From NCBI GenBank assembly GCA_001429555.1, contig LMSR01000015.1, positions 109,969 to 173,968 of the forward strand: a stretch of 64,000 nt of DNA, written 5' to 3'. Of the stretch, positions 28,428 through 37,129 are shown one piece after another (the stretch's first letter is position 1; the number at the start of each line of letters is the position of its first letter). The translations under genes and the position numbers were made by a program. Source of the DNA: Nocardioides sp. Soil797. Lineage in GTDB: Bacteria; Actinomycetota; Actinomycetes; Propionibacteriales; Nocardioidaceae. The notes beneath the pieces are model-generated. The model worked only from the letters and a program-made list of their open reading frames with translations. It was not told the origin of the DNA and ran no database searches.

Positions 28428-28621
28428 GCAGTTGCGACCGGTTCGACGTCCTTGAGGAACCCACGGGCACCGAGGAACTCGCTGAGCGACTGCTTGTGCT
28501 CCTCGCAGGCCAACCAGGTCTTGCGACGATCCGGCGTGTGCAGCTTGGGGTTGTTCCAGAGCAGGGCCCAGGCCGCGTCGGCCTGGCACCCCTTGGCAGA
28601 ACACAGCATCTCGTCAGTCAC
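28424..28621 (-). CDS. Small conserved Cys/His-rich protein
   Basis: The 65-residue protein has two candidate zinc-binding pairs, LCSAKGC near the N-terminus and CEEH in the middle, and a conserved-looking AWALLWNNPKLH core. I recall similar short proteins in many actinobacteria, some labelled acetone carboxylase without support from size or sequence. Function is unknown. The start is taken as GTG 28621, since sequence upstream of it does not look coding. It is convergent with moaA. Confidence 0.65.
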   Translation of the reverse strand: MTDEMLCSAKGCQADAAWALLWNNPKLHTPDRRKTWLACEEHKQSLSEFLGARGFLKDVEPVATA

Positions 28622-28696
28622 GCCACAGAGCCTAGTGGTCGTCGCTGGAAGGTGGTCGGGGCACACGACGAACTCTCGGTGACGCCCACTGGCGAT

Positions 28697-28996
28697 CTAG
28701 TGGTGCGAGGAGTCCTTGGCAGGCAGCTCGCGGCCGAACCAGTCAGTCGGACGGAGGTTCTCCTCCTTGCGCTCGGGGGGCTCGTTGGCGAACACCACGG
28801 CCAGGTAGGGCAACAGCACGGCGCCCGCCACCAACACCCAACGCAGCCACCCGGGGCCGACTGCGACCGCTCCGACGAAGCACACCGTGCGGATCGCCAT
28901 CGACACCAGGTAGCGACGTTGGCGGGCCGCGATGTCCTGGGCGCGCGTCGGCGCTGCGGTGGTGATCCGCACTGCCTCAGGTACGTGGCGTCGCAT
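28697..28996 (-). CDS. DUF3099 membrane protein
   Basis: This 99-residue protein has two adjacent hydrophobic segments (about residues 30-70) and a charged C-terminal tail (ERKEENLR), as in the actinobacterial DUF3099 family. ATG 28996 is chosen because the family begins near RRHVPEAVRIT. The function is unknown. Confidence 0.75.
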   Translation of the reverse strand: MRRHVPEAVRITTAAPTRAQDIAARQRRYLVSMAIRTVCFVGAVAVGPGWLRWVLVAGAVLLPYLAVVFANEPPERKEENLRPTDWFGRELPAKDSSHH

Positions 28997-29072
28997 GCCT
29001 CCATCGTACGTCGGTAGGCTCGGGTGGTGGCCCGAGCCCGGGCAGCGATCGACTATCCGTTGGAGGCACCTC

Positions 29073-29285
29073 ATGTCCGACCGCACCTACCGCGTCACCG
29101 AAATCGTCGGAACCTCTCCCGATGGCATCGACCAGGCCATCCGCAACGGCGTCGAGCGCGCCTGCAAGACCCTGCGTCACGTCGACTGGTTCGAGATGAC
29201 CCAGGTGCGTGGACAGGTCAAGGACGGGCAGGTCGAGCACTTCCAGGTCGGCATCAAGCTGGGCTTCCGCCTCGAGGACGACTGA
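29073..29285 (+). CDS. Dodecin
   Basis: The 70-residue protein is a complete dodecin, a small dodecameric flavin-binding and flavin-buffering protein. Visible are the YRVTEIVGTS start, DGIDQAIRNGVERA helix, the W39 flavin-stacking region (HVDWFEM) and the FQVGIKLGFRLE end. GGAGG lies about 7 bases before ATG 29073, one of the clearest ribosome binding sites here. Confidence 0.93.
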   Translation: MSDRTYRVTEIVGTSPDGIDQAIRNGVERACKTLRHVDWFEMTQVRGQVKDGQVEHFQVGIKLGFRLEDD

Positions 29286-29347
29286 CCCGCCGACCTGCAG
29301 ACGGCCCGTTTAGGGATACGCATCAGTAATCTCTAGCGTCAAGTGGC

Positions 29348-30052
29348 GTGAGCAGATCAGTACTCGTCACCGGCGGCAATCGCGGCATTGGGCGCGCCAT
29401 CGCAGAGGCGTTCATCGCCCAGGGCGACCAGGTCGCGGTCACCACGCGCAACGGCGGCGCCCCCGACGGGGCACTCGACATCCGCTGCGACATCACCGAC
29501 TCCGACGCGGTCGACGCCGCGTTCAAGGAGATCGAGGAAGCCCACGGTCCGGTCGAGGTGCTCGTGGCCAACGCCGGGATCACCAAGGACACTCTCGTCC
29601 TGCGGATGAGCGACGACGACTGGTCCTCGGTGATCGACACGAACCTGACGGGCTCGTTCCGGGTCGCCAAGCGTTCCGCCAAGGGCATGCTTCGCCTGCG
29701 CCGAGGCCGCATCATCTTCATCTCGTCCGTCGTTGGCCTGCTCGGTTCGCCCGGGCAGGTCAACTATGCCGCCTCCAAGGCCGGCCTGGTCGGCATGGCC
29801 CGGTCCCTGGCCCGCGAGCTCGGCTCGCGTTCGATCACGGCCAACGTCGTGGCGCCCGGTTTCGTGCAGACCGACATGACCGATGTTCTCCCCGAGGAGC
29901 AGAAGGCCGCCTATCAGGCACAGATCCCGCTCGGTCGCTTCGCAGCGGTCGAGGACATCGCCGGAGCCGTCACCTGGCTTGCCGGCGACGGTGGCGGCTA
30001 TGTCACCGGCGCGGTCATCCCGGTCGACGGTGGCCTCGGCATGGGCCACTGA
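29348..30052 (+). CDS. fabG: 3-oxoacyl-ACP reductase (FabG1/MabA type)
   Basis: The 234-residue SDR reduces beta-ketoacyl-ACP in type II fatty acid synthesis. It has TGGNRGIG (8-15), NAGITKD (75-81), the catalytic serine near 126-127 and Y140-K144 in NYAASK. The start is GTG 29348. It lies 29 bp before the InhA-type enoyl reductase, the same pairing as mabA-inhA in mycobacteria, so the two act in sequence in the elongation cycle. Confidence 0.93.
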   Translation: MSRSVLVTGGNRGIGRAIAEAFIAQGDQVAVTTRNGGAPDGALDIRCDITDSDAVDAAFKEIEEAHGPVEVLVANAGITKDTLVLRMSDDDWSSVIDTNLTGSFRVAKRSAKGMLRLRRGRIIFISSVVGLLGSPGQVNYAASKAGLVGMARSLARELGSRSITANVVAPGFVQTDMTDVLPEEQKAAYQAQIPLGRFAAVEDIAGAVTWLAGDGGGYVTGAVIPVDGGLGMGH

Positions 30053-30081
30053 CCCTTCACCACGAACAAGGAGTACGACGC

Positions 30082-30852
30082 ATGGGCATTCTCGATGGCA
30101 AGCGCATCCTGGTGGCGGGAGTCACCATGGACAGCTCGATCGGTTTCGCGGTGGCCAAGGTCGCCCAGGAGCAGGGCGCCACGGTGCTCATCTCCAACTT
30201 CGGCCGGGCGCTCGGCATCACCAAGCGCATCGCGAAGCGCCTCCCGGTGGAGCCGCCGGTGCTCGAGCTCGACGTCACCGACCAGGAGCACCTGGACCGT
30301 CTGCCGGAGCTGGTCCGGGAGCACGTCGACGGACTCGACGGCGTGGTCCACTCGATCGCCTACGGCAACCCGGAGACGTTGCTGGGAGGCAAGTTCCTCG
30401 ATGGTCCCTGGGACGACGTGGCCCAGGCCGTGCAGGTCTCCGCGTACTCCCTGAAGTCCCTGGCGATGGCCACCAAGCCGTTGATGGCCGCGGGCGGATC
30501 CGTGGTGGGGATGACCTTCGACGCGACGGTTGCCTGGCCGGCGTACGACTGGATGGGCGTCGCCAAGGCGTCCCTGGAGTCCACCTCCCGCTACCTGGCT
30601 CGCGACCTCGGACGCGACGGCATCCGGTGCAACCTGGTCTCCGCAGGCCCCCTGCGCACCCTGGCTGCCAAGGCCATCCCCGGATTCGGCGACCTCGAGG
30701 ACATGTGGGGCACCCGCGCGCCGTTGGGCTGGGACAACACCGACCAGGACCCGACCGCCCGTGCGGTGTGCGCCCTGCTCTCCGACTTCTTCCCGGCCAC
30801 CACCGGCGAGATCGTGCACGTCGACGGCGGCTTCCACGCGATGGGCGCCTGA
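30082..30852 (+). CDS. fabI: Enoyl-ACP reductase (FabI/InhA type)
   Basis: The 256-residue enzyme catalyses the last reduction of FAS-II elongation with NADH. The InhA-like active site is YDWMGVAK with Y155 and K162, and the nucleotide-binding GVTMDSSIG lies at residues 13-21. GAAGGAGTACG-like purines (AAGGAG) lie about 8 bases upstream of the ATG. It is second gene of the fabG-fabI operon and is followed by a hairpin. Confidence 0.94.
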   Translation: MGILDGKRILVAGVTMDSSIGFAVAKVAQEQGATVLISNFGRALGITKRIAKRLPVEPPVLELDVTDQEHLDRLPELVREHVDGLDGVVHSIAYGNPETLLGGKFLDGPWDDVAQAVQVSAYSLKSLAMATKPLMAAGGSVVGMTFDATVAWPAYDWMGVAKASLESTSRYLARDLGRDGIRCNLVSAGPLRTLAAKAIPGFGDLEDMWGTRAPLGWDNTDQDPTARAVCALLSDFFPATTGEIVHVDGGFHAMGA

Positions 30853-30868
30853 GCCCACGAGGTGTCAG

Positions 30869-30893
30869 GGACTGCTGGTCGAGAGGGCAGTCC
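30869..30893 (+). terminator. Possible terminator after fabI
   Basis: GGACTGC (30869-30875) and GCAGTCC (30887-30893) form a 7-bp stem with an 11-base loop followed by TCCTC. It is a weak terminator without a true T-run. Confidence 0.4.
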
Positions 30894-30960
30894 TCCTCGG
30901 CCGGATGGGACTTGTGCTGCGGCGCGCGCACGGGATCTCGTCGTGCCGGGGCTGATTCGG

Positions 30961-30966
30961 TAACGT
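30961..30966 (+). promoter_or_regulatory. -10 element (TAACGT) for the leaderless Mur ligase gene
   Basis: TAACGT ends 7 bases before GTG 30974 with no Shine-Dalgarno sequence. Confidence 0.45.
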
Positions 30967-30973
30967 CGTCTCG

Positions 30974-32680
30974 GTGACTTCACTCATCGAGCTGCGCATC
31001 CTGGAGGGCCCCAATCTCTACTTCCCCCGGGCCGCCATCAAGCTGACACTCGACATCAGTCCGCTGGCCGAGGCACCCGACGAACGGGCCCAGCGGCTCG
31101 CCCGGCGGATCGGCTTGAAGAGCAAGAATCCCGGTGACGCGAACTCCGGCTTCCGGCAGCGCTTCGTGGCCCGAGCCGTCGCCCGGCTGGTGCGTGCCGT
31201 CGCCGCCGAGTCAGGTACGGCGCGACTCGCCGTACGCGTCCGGTCGACCAGCGACCCCCACCGACTCGTGGTGGCGTTCCCCTGGCGGCACCGCACCCGC
31301 GCCGAGGCCCTCGGGCGTGCCGTAGCGGAGGTCCTGGACCGGCTTCCGGGCGCCGACATCGAATCGTTGATCAACGAGGTCGCGGAGCGTCTCGCCACCG
31401 TGGATCCGGGCCCGGCCCCGACCACGATCCGCCCGAAGATCCCTGTCGTCGCCGTGACCGGCACGAACGGGAAGACCACCACGTCCCGGATGATCGCCCA
31501 CATTGCCCGCACCAAGGGCTTGTTGGTGGGCTGGTCCAACACCGACGGGATCTACATCGACGGCGAGCTCGTCGAGCCGGGGGACTACTCCGGTCCCTCA
31601 GGTGCCGGGAGGGTGCTGGCCCACAAGCAGGTCGAGCTCGCGGTCACCGAGACCGCGCGCGGTGGGATCCTGCTCAAGGGAATCGGGCTGACCCGCAATG
31701 ATGTGTCCGTGGTGACCAACGTGACCGCCGACCACCTCGGGCTGCACGGGATAGACACCGTCGACCAGCTCGCCGAGGTGAAGTCCGTGGTCGCGCAGAT
31801 CACCCGACCTGACGGCTGGTCCGTGCTCAACGGCGACGACCCACGAGTGATGGCGATGCGCCAGGTCATCAAGGCCAAGCCATGGGTGTTCTCCCGAGAT
31901 CCCGAGTCGCCCGCCATCCGGGAGGCGCTCAACGCCGGCGGCCGAGCCACCACCGTCATCGACGGCTGGGTGGCCGTCCTCGAGTCGGCGAAGGATGCGG
32001 ATGCACTGGTTCAGCTCGTCGACGTGCCGATGACCCTGGCCGGCCTGTCACGCTTCAACGTCGAGAACACCCTGGCCGCGGCTTCGGCGTCGTTGGCGAT
32101 CGGCCTGCCGCGCGGCGCGGTCGTCGAAGGGCTGCGCTCGTTCCGGCCTGATGCCGAGCACAACCCGGGCCGGATGAACTTCTTCTCCGTGGGCGACGTC
32201 ACCATCGTGATGGACCTTGCCCACAACGAGGCCGGGCTCGAGGCCATGCTCGAGATCATGAACGGCGTACGCCGTCCCGGCTCACGGATCCTGCTGGGTC
32301 TGGGCGTGGTCGGTGATCGTCAGGACGAGCTGATCGAGAAGCTCGGCGAGATCGGCGGTCGCGACGCCGACGTCCTGGCCATCTGCCACAAGGAGAAGTA
32401 CTTCCGTGGGCGCACCCAGGACGAGCTCGACCAGCTGATGCGCAACGGAGCCGAGCGGGTCGGCGCCACCCACATCGTGTCGTGGCCGACGGAGGTGTCG
32501 GGGTTGGAGGCGCTGGTTGCCCAGGCCCAGCCCGGAGACGTGGTCGGCATCATGTGCCACGCCGAGCGGCAGGCCTGCTACGACTGGATCGCGTCCAAGG
32601 GTGGCAGCGCGGACTCACCGGAAGCGCTCGCCGACAAGGTACGCGCCGCCAACCCCGACCCCCACCGCACAAAGGTGTGA
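30974..32680 (+). CDS. Cyanophycin-synthetase-like Mur ligase without ATP-grasp domain
   Basis: The 568-residue protein has an N-terminal region (residues 1-150) whose first strand (ELRILEGPNLYFPRAAI) resembles the start of CphA, then a complete Mur ligase ATPase core: GTNGKTTTSRMI near residue 163, TARGGIL, NVTADHLGLHG and DLAHNEAGLEAM. The ATP-grasp domain found in full CphA is absent. The Mur half of CphA at 32771-35554 has the same motifs. The two face each other with 90 bp between stops. It probably ligates an amino acid to a carboxylate, but the substrate is unknown. Confidence 0.8.
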   Translation: MTSLIELRILEGPNLYFPRAAIKLTLDISPLAEAPDERAQRLARRIGLKSKNPGDANSGFRQRFVARAVARLVRAVAAESGTARLAVRVRSTSDPHRLVVAFPWRHRTRAEALGRAVAEVLDRLPGADIESLINEVAERLATVDPGPAPTTIRPKIPVVAVTGTNGKTTTSRMIAHIARTKGLLVGWSNTDGIYIDGELVEPGDYSGPSGAGRVLAHKQVELAVTETARGGILLKGIGLTRNDVSVVTNVTADHLGLHGIDTVDQLAEVKSVVAQITRPDGWSVLNGDDPRVMAMRQVIKAKPWVFSRDPESPAIREALNAGGRATTVIDGWVAVLESAKDADALVQLVDVPMTLAGLSRFNVENTLAAASASLAIGLPRGAVVEGLRSFRPDAEHNPGRMNFFSVGDVTIVMDLAHNEAGLEAMLEIMNGVRRPGSRILLGLGVVGDRQDELIEKLGEIGGRDADVLAICHKEKYFRGRTQDELDQLMRNGAERVGATHIVSWPTEVSGLEALVAQAQPGDVVGIMCHAERQACYDWIASKGGSADSPEALADKVRAANPDPHRTKV

Positions 32681-32770
32681 GCCCTACGTAGTGGTTGATT
32701 CCTGGGCGCGGAGTCGACCAGTTCGTTGGTCTCGGCGAGGAGAGCTGACCTGGGCTCGAAGACTCACACC

Positions 32771-35554
32771 TCAGGCCGGGGGAGCCGGCGTGTAGTCGGG
32801 ATCCGCGCCGGGGGAGTCGTCGCTGGCGCCGGAGCCGGCCTGGGCCTGGTTGGACCAGTTCTCCAGCTCCGCCATCACCTGCGGGTGCTTGTCGACACAC
32901 AGGATCACCAGATCGCCTCGGTTGGCCCGGCTCATCGCGTGACGGATCGCTTCCGTCTCGTCGAGGATGACCTCGACCTGCTTGCAACGAGCGCCGGCCT
33001 CCATTGCCCGGCGTACGCCCTCGGCCACGAAGGCGGCCACCTCGCCGCGCTCCCGTCCACGGAGGGCCTGGTCCTCGCGCACCACGACCACGTCGAAGTG
33101 TTGCGCGGCGATCTCGCCGAGCTCACGCATGTCGTCATCGCGTCGGTCGCCCGCGGTGGCAATGACGCCGATCCGCGACGGCCGGGCCAGCTCGTGATCC
33201 AGCGAGTCTCCGACGCGATCGACGAAGTCGCCGAGCATGCGCATCCCCGGCGCATTGTGGCAGTAGTCGACGATGACGTTGACGCCGTTGACCTCGACCT
33301 CGTTGAGGCGCCCGGGGGACTGGTAGTAGTTCGTCGAGAAGGTGCGCAGGCCCTGACGAATGTCGTGCAGGGGAGCACCAGCGGCGAACGCAGCGGCCGC
33401 GGCGGCCATCGCGTTCTGCACGTTCATCCGTGCCCGACCACCGAAGGTGGAGGGCAACAGGTGAGTCCAGGCCAGTTGCATCTCACGACGTCCGTGCTTG
33501 ACCACGATCATCTCTCCGCGCTCTGAAGGCGCCAGGATCAACGCCTTCCCGCCACGACGACAGTGCGCATCGATCATGTCGCGCGCCTCAGTGCCCGGTT
33601 CCTCCATGGAGAACCAGACCACCTGTCCGGAACAACGCCGGCGCATCTCACGCACCAGCGGGTCGTCGGCGTTGAGGACGGCGTGACCATCACGGGGTAC
33701 CGCCTCGACGACGACTGCCTTGACATCCGCGAGCTGCTCGACCGTGTCGATGCCCCGAAGACCCAGGTGATCGGGCTGCACGTTGAGGACCACCGCAACA
33801 TCGTTGCGCTCGTAGCCCAGCCCCTCACGGAGAATTCCGCCGCGCGCCACCTCGAAGACGGCGAAGTCGACCCGCGGGTTCTGCAGCACCATGCGCGCCG
33901 AGCGGGGCCCAGATGCGTCAGCACGAATCAGCAACCGCTCGTCGATCACGACGCCGTCGGTCGAGGTCATGCCGACCTTGCGGCCCATCCCCTTGAAGAT
34001 GTGCGAGATCATCCGGGAGGTCGTGGTCTTGCCGTTCGTGCCGGTGACCGCGACGATCGGGATCCGCGAGGGGGCGCCGGGCGGGAACAGCATGTCGACG
34101 ACAGGCTTGGCGATGAACTGTGGCTCACCGATGGTCGGGTGCGTGTGCATCCGGAACCCGGGTGCCGCGTTGACCTCACAGATGGCGCCACCGGTCTCGC
34201 GGACGGGCTCGGTGATGTCGGGACAGATGAAGTCGATGCCCGCGATGTCGAGCCCGATGATCCGGGCCGCCTCCTCGGCGATCTCGACGTTCTCCGGGTG
34301 TGCTTCGAAGGTGCGGTCGATGGAGATCCCGCCGGTGGACATGTTGCCGGTCAGCGCCAGCTTCACCTGGACGCCGGCGTCCGGGACGTCGGTCAACTCG
34401 AACCCCTGGTCACGAACCCGTTCGATGGCGGCGTCGTCGACCTTGATCCGGGTGAGCACCTTCTCGTGCCCGACACCACGGCGCGGATCGGCGTTGGCCG
34501 TCTCCACGAGGTCCTCGATCGTGCTGGTGCCGTCGCCGACCACTCCGGCCGGAACCCGCTCGGCCACGGCAGCGAGGCGGCCATCGATGATCAGGCAGCG
34601 GTAGTCCTTGCCGGTCACGAACGACTCGACGATCACCCATCCGCGGCGCGACTGCTCCGCGGCGATCGGGAAGGCCTCGCGAACGTCGTCGTCGGTCTGC
34701 AGGTCGAGGCACACACCGCGCCCATGGTTGCCGTCGAGAGGCTTGACGACGACGGGGAAGCCGATGCGCTTGGCCACCGAGACCGCCTGATCGACGGTGC
34801 GGACGGACTCCTGCTTGGGGACCGGCAGCCCGGCGGCACCCAGCAGCCGGGTGGTCAGGTCCTTGTCGCTGGCGATGTCGACGGCGATCGAGCTGGTCTC
34901 CGACGTCATCGTCGCGCGGATCCGCTTGGCATGGACCCCCTGGCCGAGCTGGACCAGCGAGTGCTGGTTGAGCCGGATCCACGGGATGTCGCGGGAGACC
35001 GCCTCGTCGACGATGGCCTGGGTGGACGGACCGAACGCAGTGCGCGAGGCGCGCTTGATGAACGCCTCGAGCTCGTCCTCCCACTCGAACTCCGGGTCGG
35101 CCTCGACGAGGTGGTTGACCAGGCGTACGGCGAGACGGGCGGCGGCGAGACCGACCTGCTCGTCGACGTAGCCGAAGATCACGTTGTAGCGGCCGGGCTC
35201 TCCCTTGACCTGGCGGGTCTTGCCGCGACGGATGTCGTGACCGACGACCTGCTGCAGGGCCAGGGCGGCGTGTTCGGCGACGTGGCCGAGCCAGGTCCCC
35301 TCGTTGAGGCGCTCCACGAAGCCCCCGCGTCGACCACGGGAGCACGAGTGCTCCCGGAGACCGGGCAGCATCTGCACGAGACTGTCCGTGAATCCCGGAA
35401 TGGTGTTGGTGGGGAACTGCTCCAGGGAGCCCAGGTCGACCACGAGATGGATCGATCGGTCGTAGGACCAGACGTTCGCGCCTCGGTAGACGCGGGTCTC
35501 GACGATGGCCAGGTCGGCGGTCGGACGACCGCCGGTCAGGGGAGTGTCAGTCAT
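32771..35554 (-). CDS. cphA: Cyanophycin synthetase
   Basis: The 927-residue enzyme polymerises aspartate and arginine into cyanophycin. Domain order fits CphA1: N-domain (about 1-160), ATP-grasp (about 210-480, with VVVKPLDGNHGRGV) that adds aspartate, and Mur ligase (from about 490, P-loop GTNGKTTT near 505) that adds arginine. The C-terminal tail is Pro/Asp rich. It is coupled to cphB by ATGA (35551-35554), so synthesis and degradation of the storage polymer are encoded together. Confidence 0.95.
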   Translation of the reverse strand: MTDTPLTGGRPTADLAIVETRVYRGANVWSYDRSIHLVVDLGSLEQFPTNTIPGFTDSLVQMLPGLREHSCSRGRRGGFVERLNEGTWLGHVAEHAALALQQVVGHDIRRGKTRQVKGEPGRYNVIFGYVDEQVGLAAARLAVRLVNHLVEADPEFEWEDELEAFIKRASRTAFGPSTQAIVDEAVSRDIPWIRLNQHSLVQLGQGVHAKRIRATMTSETSSIAVDIASDKDLTTRLLGAAGLPVPKQESVRTVDQAVSVAKRIGFPVVVKPLDGNHGRGVCLDLQTDDDVREAFPIAAEQSRRGWVIVESFVTGKDYRCLIIDGRLAAVAERVPAGVVGDGTSTIEDLVETANADPRRGVGHEKVLTRIKVDDAAIERVRDQGFELTDVPDAGVQVKLALTGNMSTGGISIDRTFEAHPENVEIAEEAARIIGLDIAGIDFICPDITEPVRETGGAICEVNAAPGFRMHTHPTIGEPQFIAKPVVDMLFPPGAPSRIPIVAVTGTNGKTTTSRMISHIFKGMGRKVGMTSTDGVVIDERLLIRADASGPRSARMVLQNPRVDFAVFEVARGGILREGLGYERNDVAVVLNVQPDHLGLRGIDTVEQLADVKAVVVEAVPRDGHAVLNADDPLVREMRRRCSGQVVWFSMEEPGTEARDMIDAHCRRGGKALILAPSERGEMIVVKHGRREMQLAWTHLLPSTFGGRARMNVQNAMAAAAAAFAAGAPLHDIRQGLRTFSTNYYQSPGRLNEVEVNGVNVIVDYCHNAPGMRMLGDFVDRVGDSLDHELARPSRIGVIATAGDRRDDDMRELGEIAAQHFDVVVVREDQALRGRERGEVAAFVAEGVRRAMEAGARCKQVEVILDETEAIRHAMSRANRGDLVILCVDKHPQVMAELENWSNQAQAGSGASDDSPGADPDYTPAPPA

Positions 35555-36564
35555 GAGCTCGCTTCCGTGTCGTCATGGGCGATCGAACTGTTCTTGCGAC
35601 GTCCTCGGCTCTTGCGTCGCCGCAGTGCCGTCGGCGACACATCACCAGCGGCGATGTCTCGGGCCAGCCTGCGCAGGTCGCGTCCGGCCGAGCTGATCTC
35701 GGCAGCCTCCGCGGCGTCTGCCACGGCTGGTGCCGGCACCAGCTCCCGGGTGGTCAGGTCGAACGTGGCACCTTCCGGGAGGACATGCAAGACCACACCC
35801 GAGGTCAGCAGCGGCGAGGAGCGGGGTGCCTCGTGTGCGTTGGTGACGATGTTCGCCGGGTCGAAGAGGGTCACCGCGCCCTTGCCGATCACTCGGAGGA
35901 TCTCGTGGTCGTCCTCGATGGTGACGACGGCGGCGGTGTCCTCGTCGACGCCCATCCCGATCAGTTGCGGGGACTGGGCCACGATCATCAACAGGCGCCC
36001 GTAGCGGTTGCGCTGCTCGAAGTGCTGGTCGATGACGCAGTTCTCGACCAGGCCGAGCCCGGCAGCGACCTGGGTCATCCGCTGCTTGGCAGTCGCTCCG
36101 CCGACCCCGAAGGCAACCATGTGTGAGGACTGGATGCTCGCCCCGGCCGACGTTCCGGCGATCACCGTTCCTCGGGCGCGAGCGGCGTGGATGGCGTCGC
36201 CGAACGGCGTCCCGCAGATCGCGCCGGACAGCTTGAGCTGGTTGCCGCCCGTCATGAAGATTCCGGTCACGTCGCTGAGGGCTTCGACGAAGTCCTCCTC
36301 ACGGGACTGCTCCCTGGTGACGGGACGGACCGAGATCACGTCGGCGGCACCGAGCTTGCGGAACAGCGCGTCGTAGACCTCGACGATCTCCGGTCCCAGG
36401 GACGACGCGGTCGCGATCACGGCGATCCTGGCGTTCTCTCCGCCGCTGCGGCGGACGAAGTCGGTGAGCACCGAGCGCTTGCGCAACTTGTCCTCAGCGC
36501 CCCCGATGATCATCAACGGTCCGGGCGCGTCGGGGTGGGCTTCTGGCTCCAGGTCATCCGGCAT
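35551..36564 (-). CDS. cphB: Cyanophycinase
   Basis: The 337-residue S51-family serine peptidase cleaves cyanophycin to beta-Asp-Arg dipeptides. The nucleophile is S139 in AGTSAGAS, and TGGNQLKLS near 105-113 is the conserved turn. ATG 36564 is preferred over in-frame codons up to 36636, because those would run across the divergent phosphatase gene and the -10 at 36572-36577. The C-terminal tail of about 50 residues is basic (LRRRKSRGRRK) and could contact the polyanionic polymer; that is inference. Confidence 0.93.
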   Translation of the reverse strand: MPDDLEPEAHPDAPGPLMIIGGAEDKLRKRSVLTDFVRRSGGENARIAVIATASSLGPEIVEVYDALFRKLGAADVISVRPVTREQSREEDFVEALSDVTGIFMTGGNQLKLSGAICGTPFGDAIHAARARGTVIAGTSAGASIQSSHMVAFGVGGATAKQRMTQVAAGLGLVENCVIDQHFEQRNRYGRLLMIVAQSPQLIGMGVDEDTAAVVTIEDDHEILRVIGKGAVTLFDPANIVTNAHEAPRSSPLLTSGVVLHVLPEGATFDLTTRELVPAPAVADAAEAAEISSAGRDLRRLARDIAAGDVSPTALRRRKSRGRRKNSSIAHDDTEASS

Positions 36565-36571
36565 GACAGGC

Positions 36572-36577
36572 AGGCTA
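36572..36577 (-). promoter_or_regulatory. -10 element (TAGCCT on minus strand) for leaderless cphB
   Basis: On the minus strand TAGCCT ends 7 bases before the ATG at 36564. No ribosome binding site is seen. Confidence 0.45.
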
Positions 36578-36597
36578 GCCGGTGACACCATTGGCAC

Positions 36598-37116
36598 GTG
36601 AACACGACTTCCCGGACGCTCGTCCTGATGCGTCACGCCAAGGCAATCGGCTTCGCCGCTTCAGATCGCGAGCGGGACCTCGAGCCTTCCGGGCGGCGCG
36701 ATGCGGCGGCTGCGGGCAAGTGGATGGCCACCAAGGAGATCCGTCCGGACCACGTTTTGCACTCCTCCGCGCTGCGTACGACGTCAACGTGGCAGGAGGC
36801 GAGCCGCGCTCTCGGTGAGGACATCCGAGTCGAGTCCAGTTCCGCGCTGTACGCCGCCGAGCCGGAGGCCGCCCTCGACCTGATCCGCAGCACTCCTGAC
36901 GACGTACGACGACTGCTCGTCATCGGGCACAACCCCACCATCGGCATGCTTGCGCAGCTGCTGGACGACGGCGAGGGTGACGACGAGGCGGCCGCCGGGA
37001 TGATCACCGGGTTCCCCACCTGCGCGCTGGCCGTCTTCGACATCACCGTCGACTGGGCCGACATCGCTCCCGGTGACCTCCGGTTGCGCGACTTCCACGT
37101 GTCCCGCGCGGAGTGA
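36598..37116 (+). CDS. SixA-type histidine phosphatase family protein
   Basis: The 172-residue phosphoglycerate-mutase-fold protein has the RHA (LMRHAKA, residues 10-16) catalytic histidine and a second histidine in VIGHNP near 112. Length and motifs match the SixA subfamily, whose members can dephosphorylate phosphohistidine proteins or small metabolites. The start is GTG 36598. It is divergent from cphB. Confidence 0.85.
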   Translation: MNTTSRTLVLMRHAKAIGFAASDRERDLEPSGRRDAAAAGKWMATKEIRPDHVLHSSALRTTSTWQEASRALGEDIRVESSSALYAAEPEAALDLIRSTPDDVRRLLVIGHNPTIGMLAQLLDDGEGDDEAAAGMITGFPTCALAVFDITVDWADIAPGDLRLRDFHVSRAE

Positions 37117-37129
37117 AGTCAGGGCCGGG

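Noticed and set aside
32673..32771. AGGTGTGAG/CTCACACCT inverted arms between the Mur ligase and cphA
   Set aside because: Arms are 9 bp with an 81-base loop, and both lie at stop codons. A weak internal GACCA/TGGTC hairpin exists, but no convincing terminator can be drawn.
36565..36636. Upstream start for cyanophycinase at 36636
   Set aside because: It would overlap the divergent SixA-type gene and the cphB -10. The conserved domain begins after ATG 36564.
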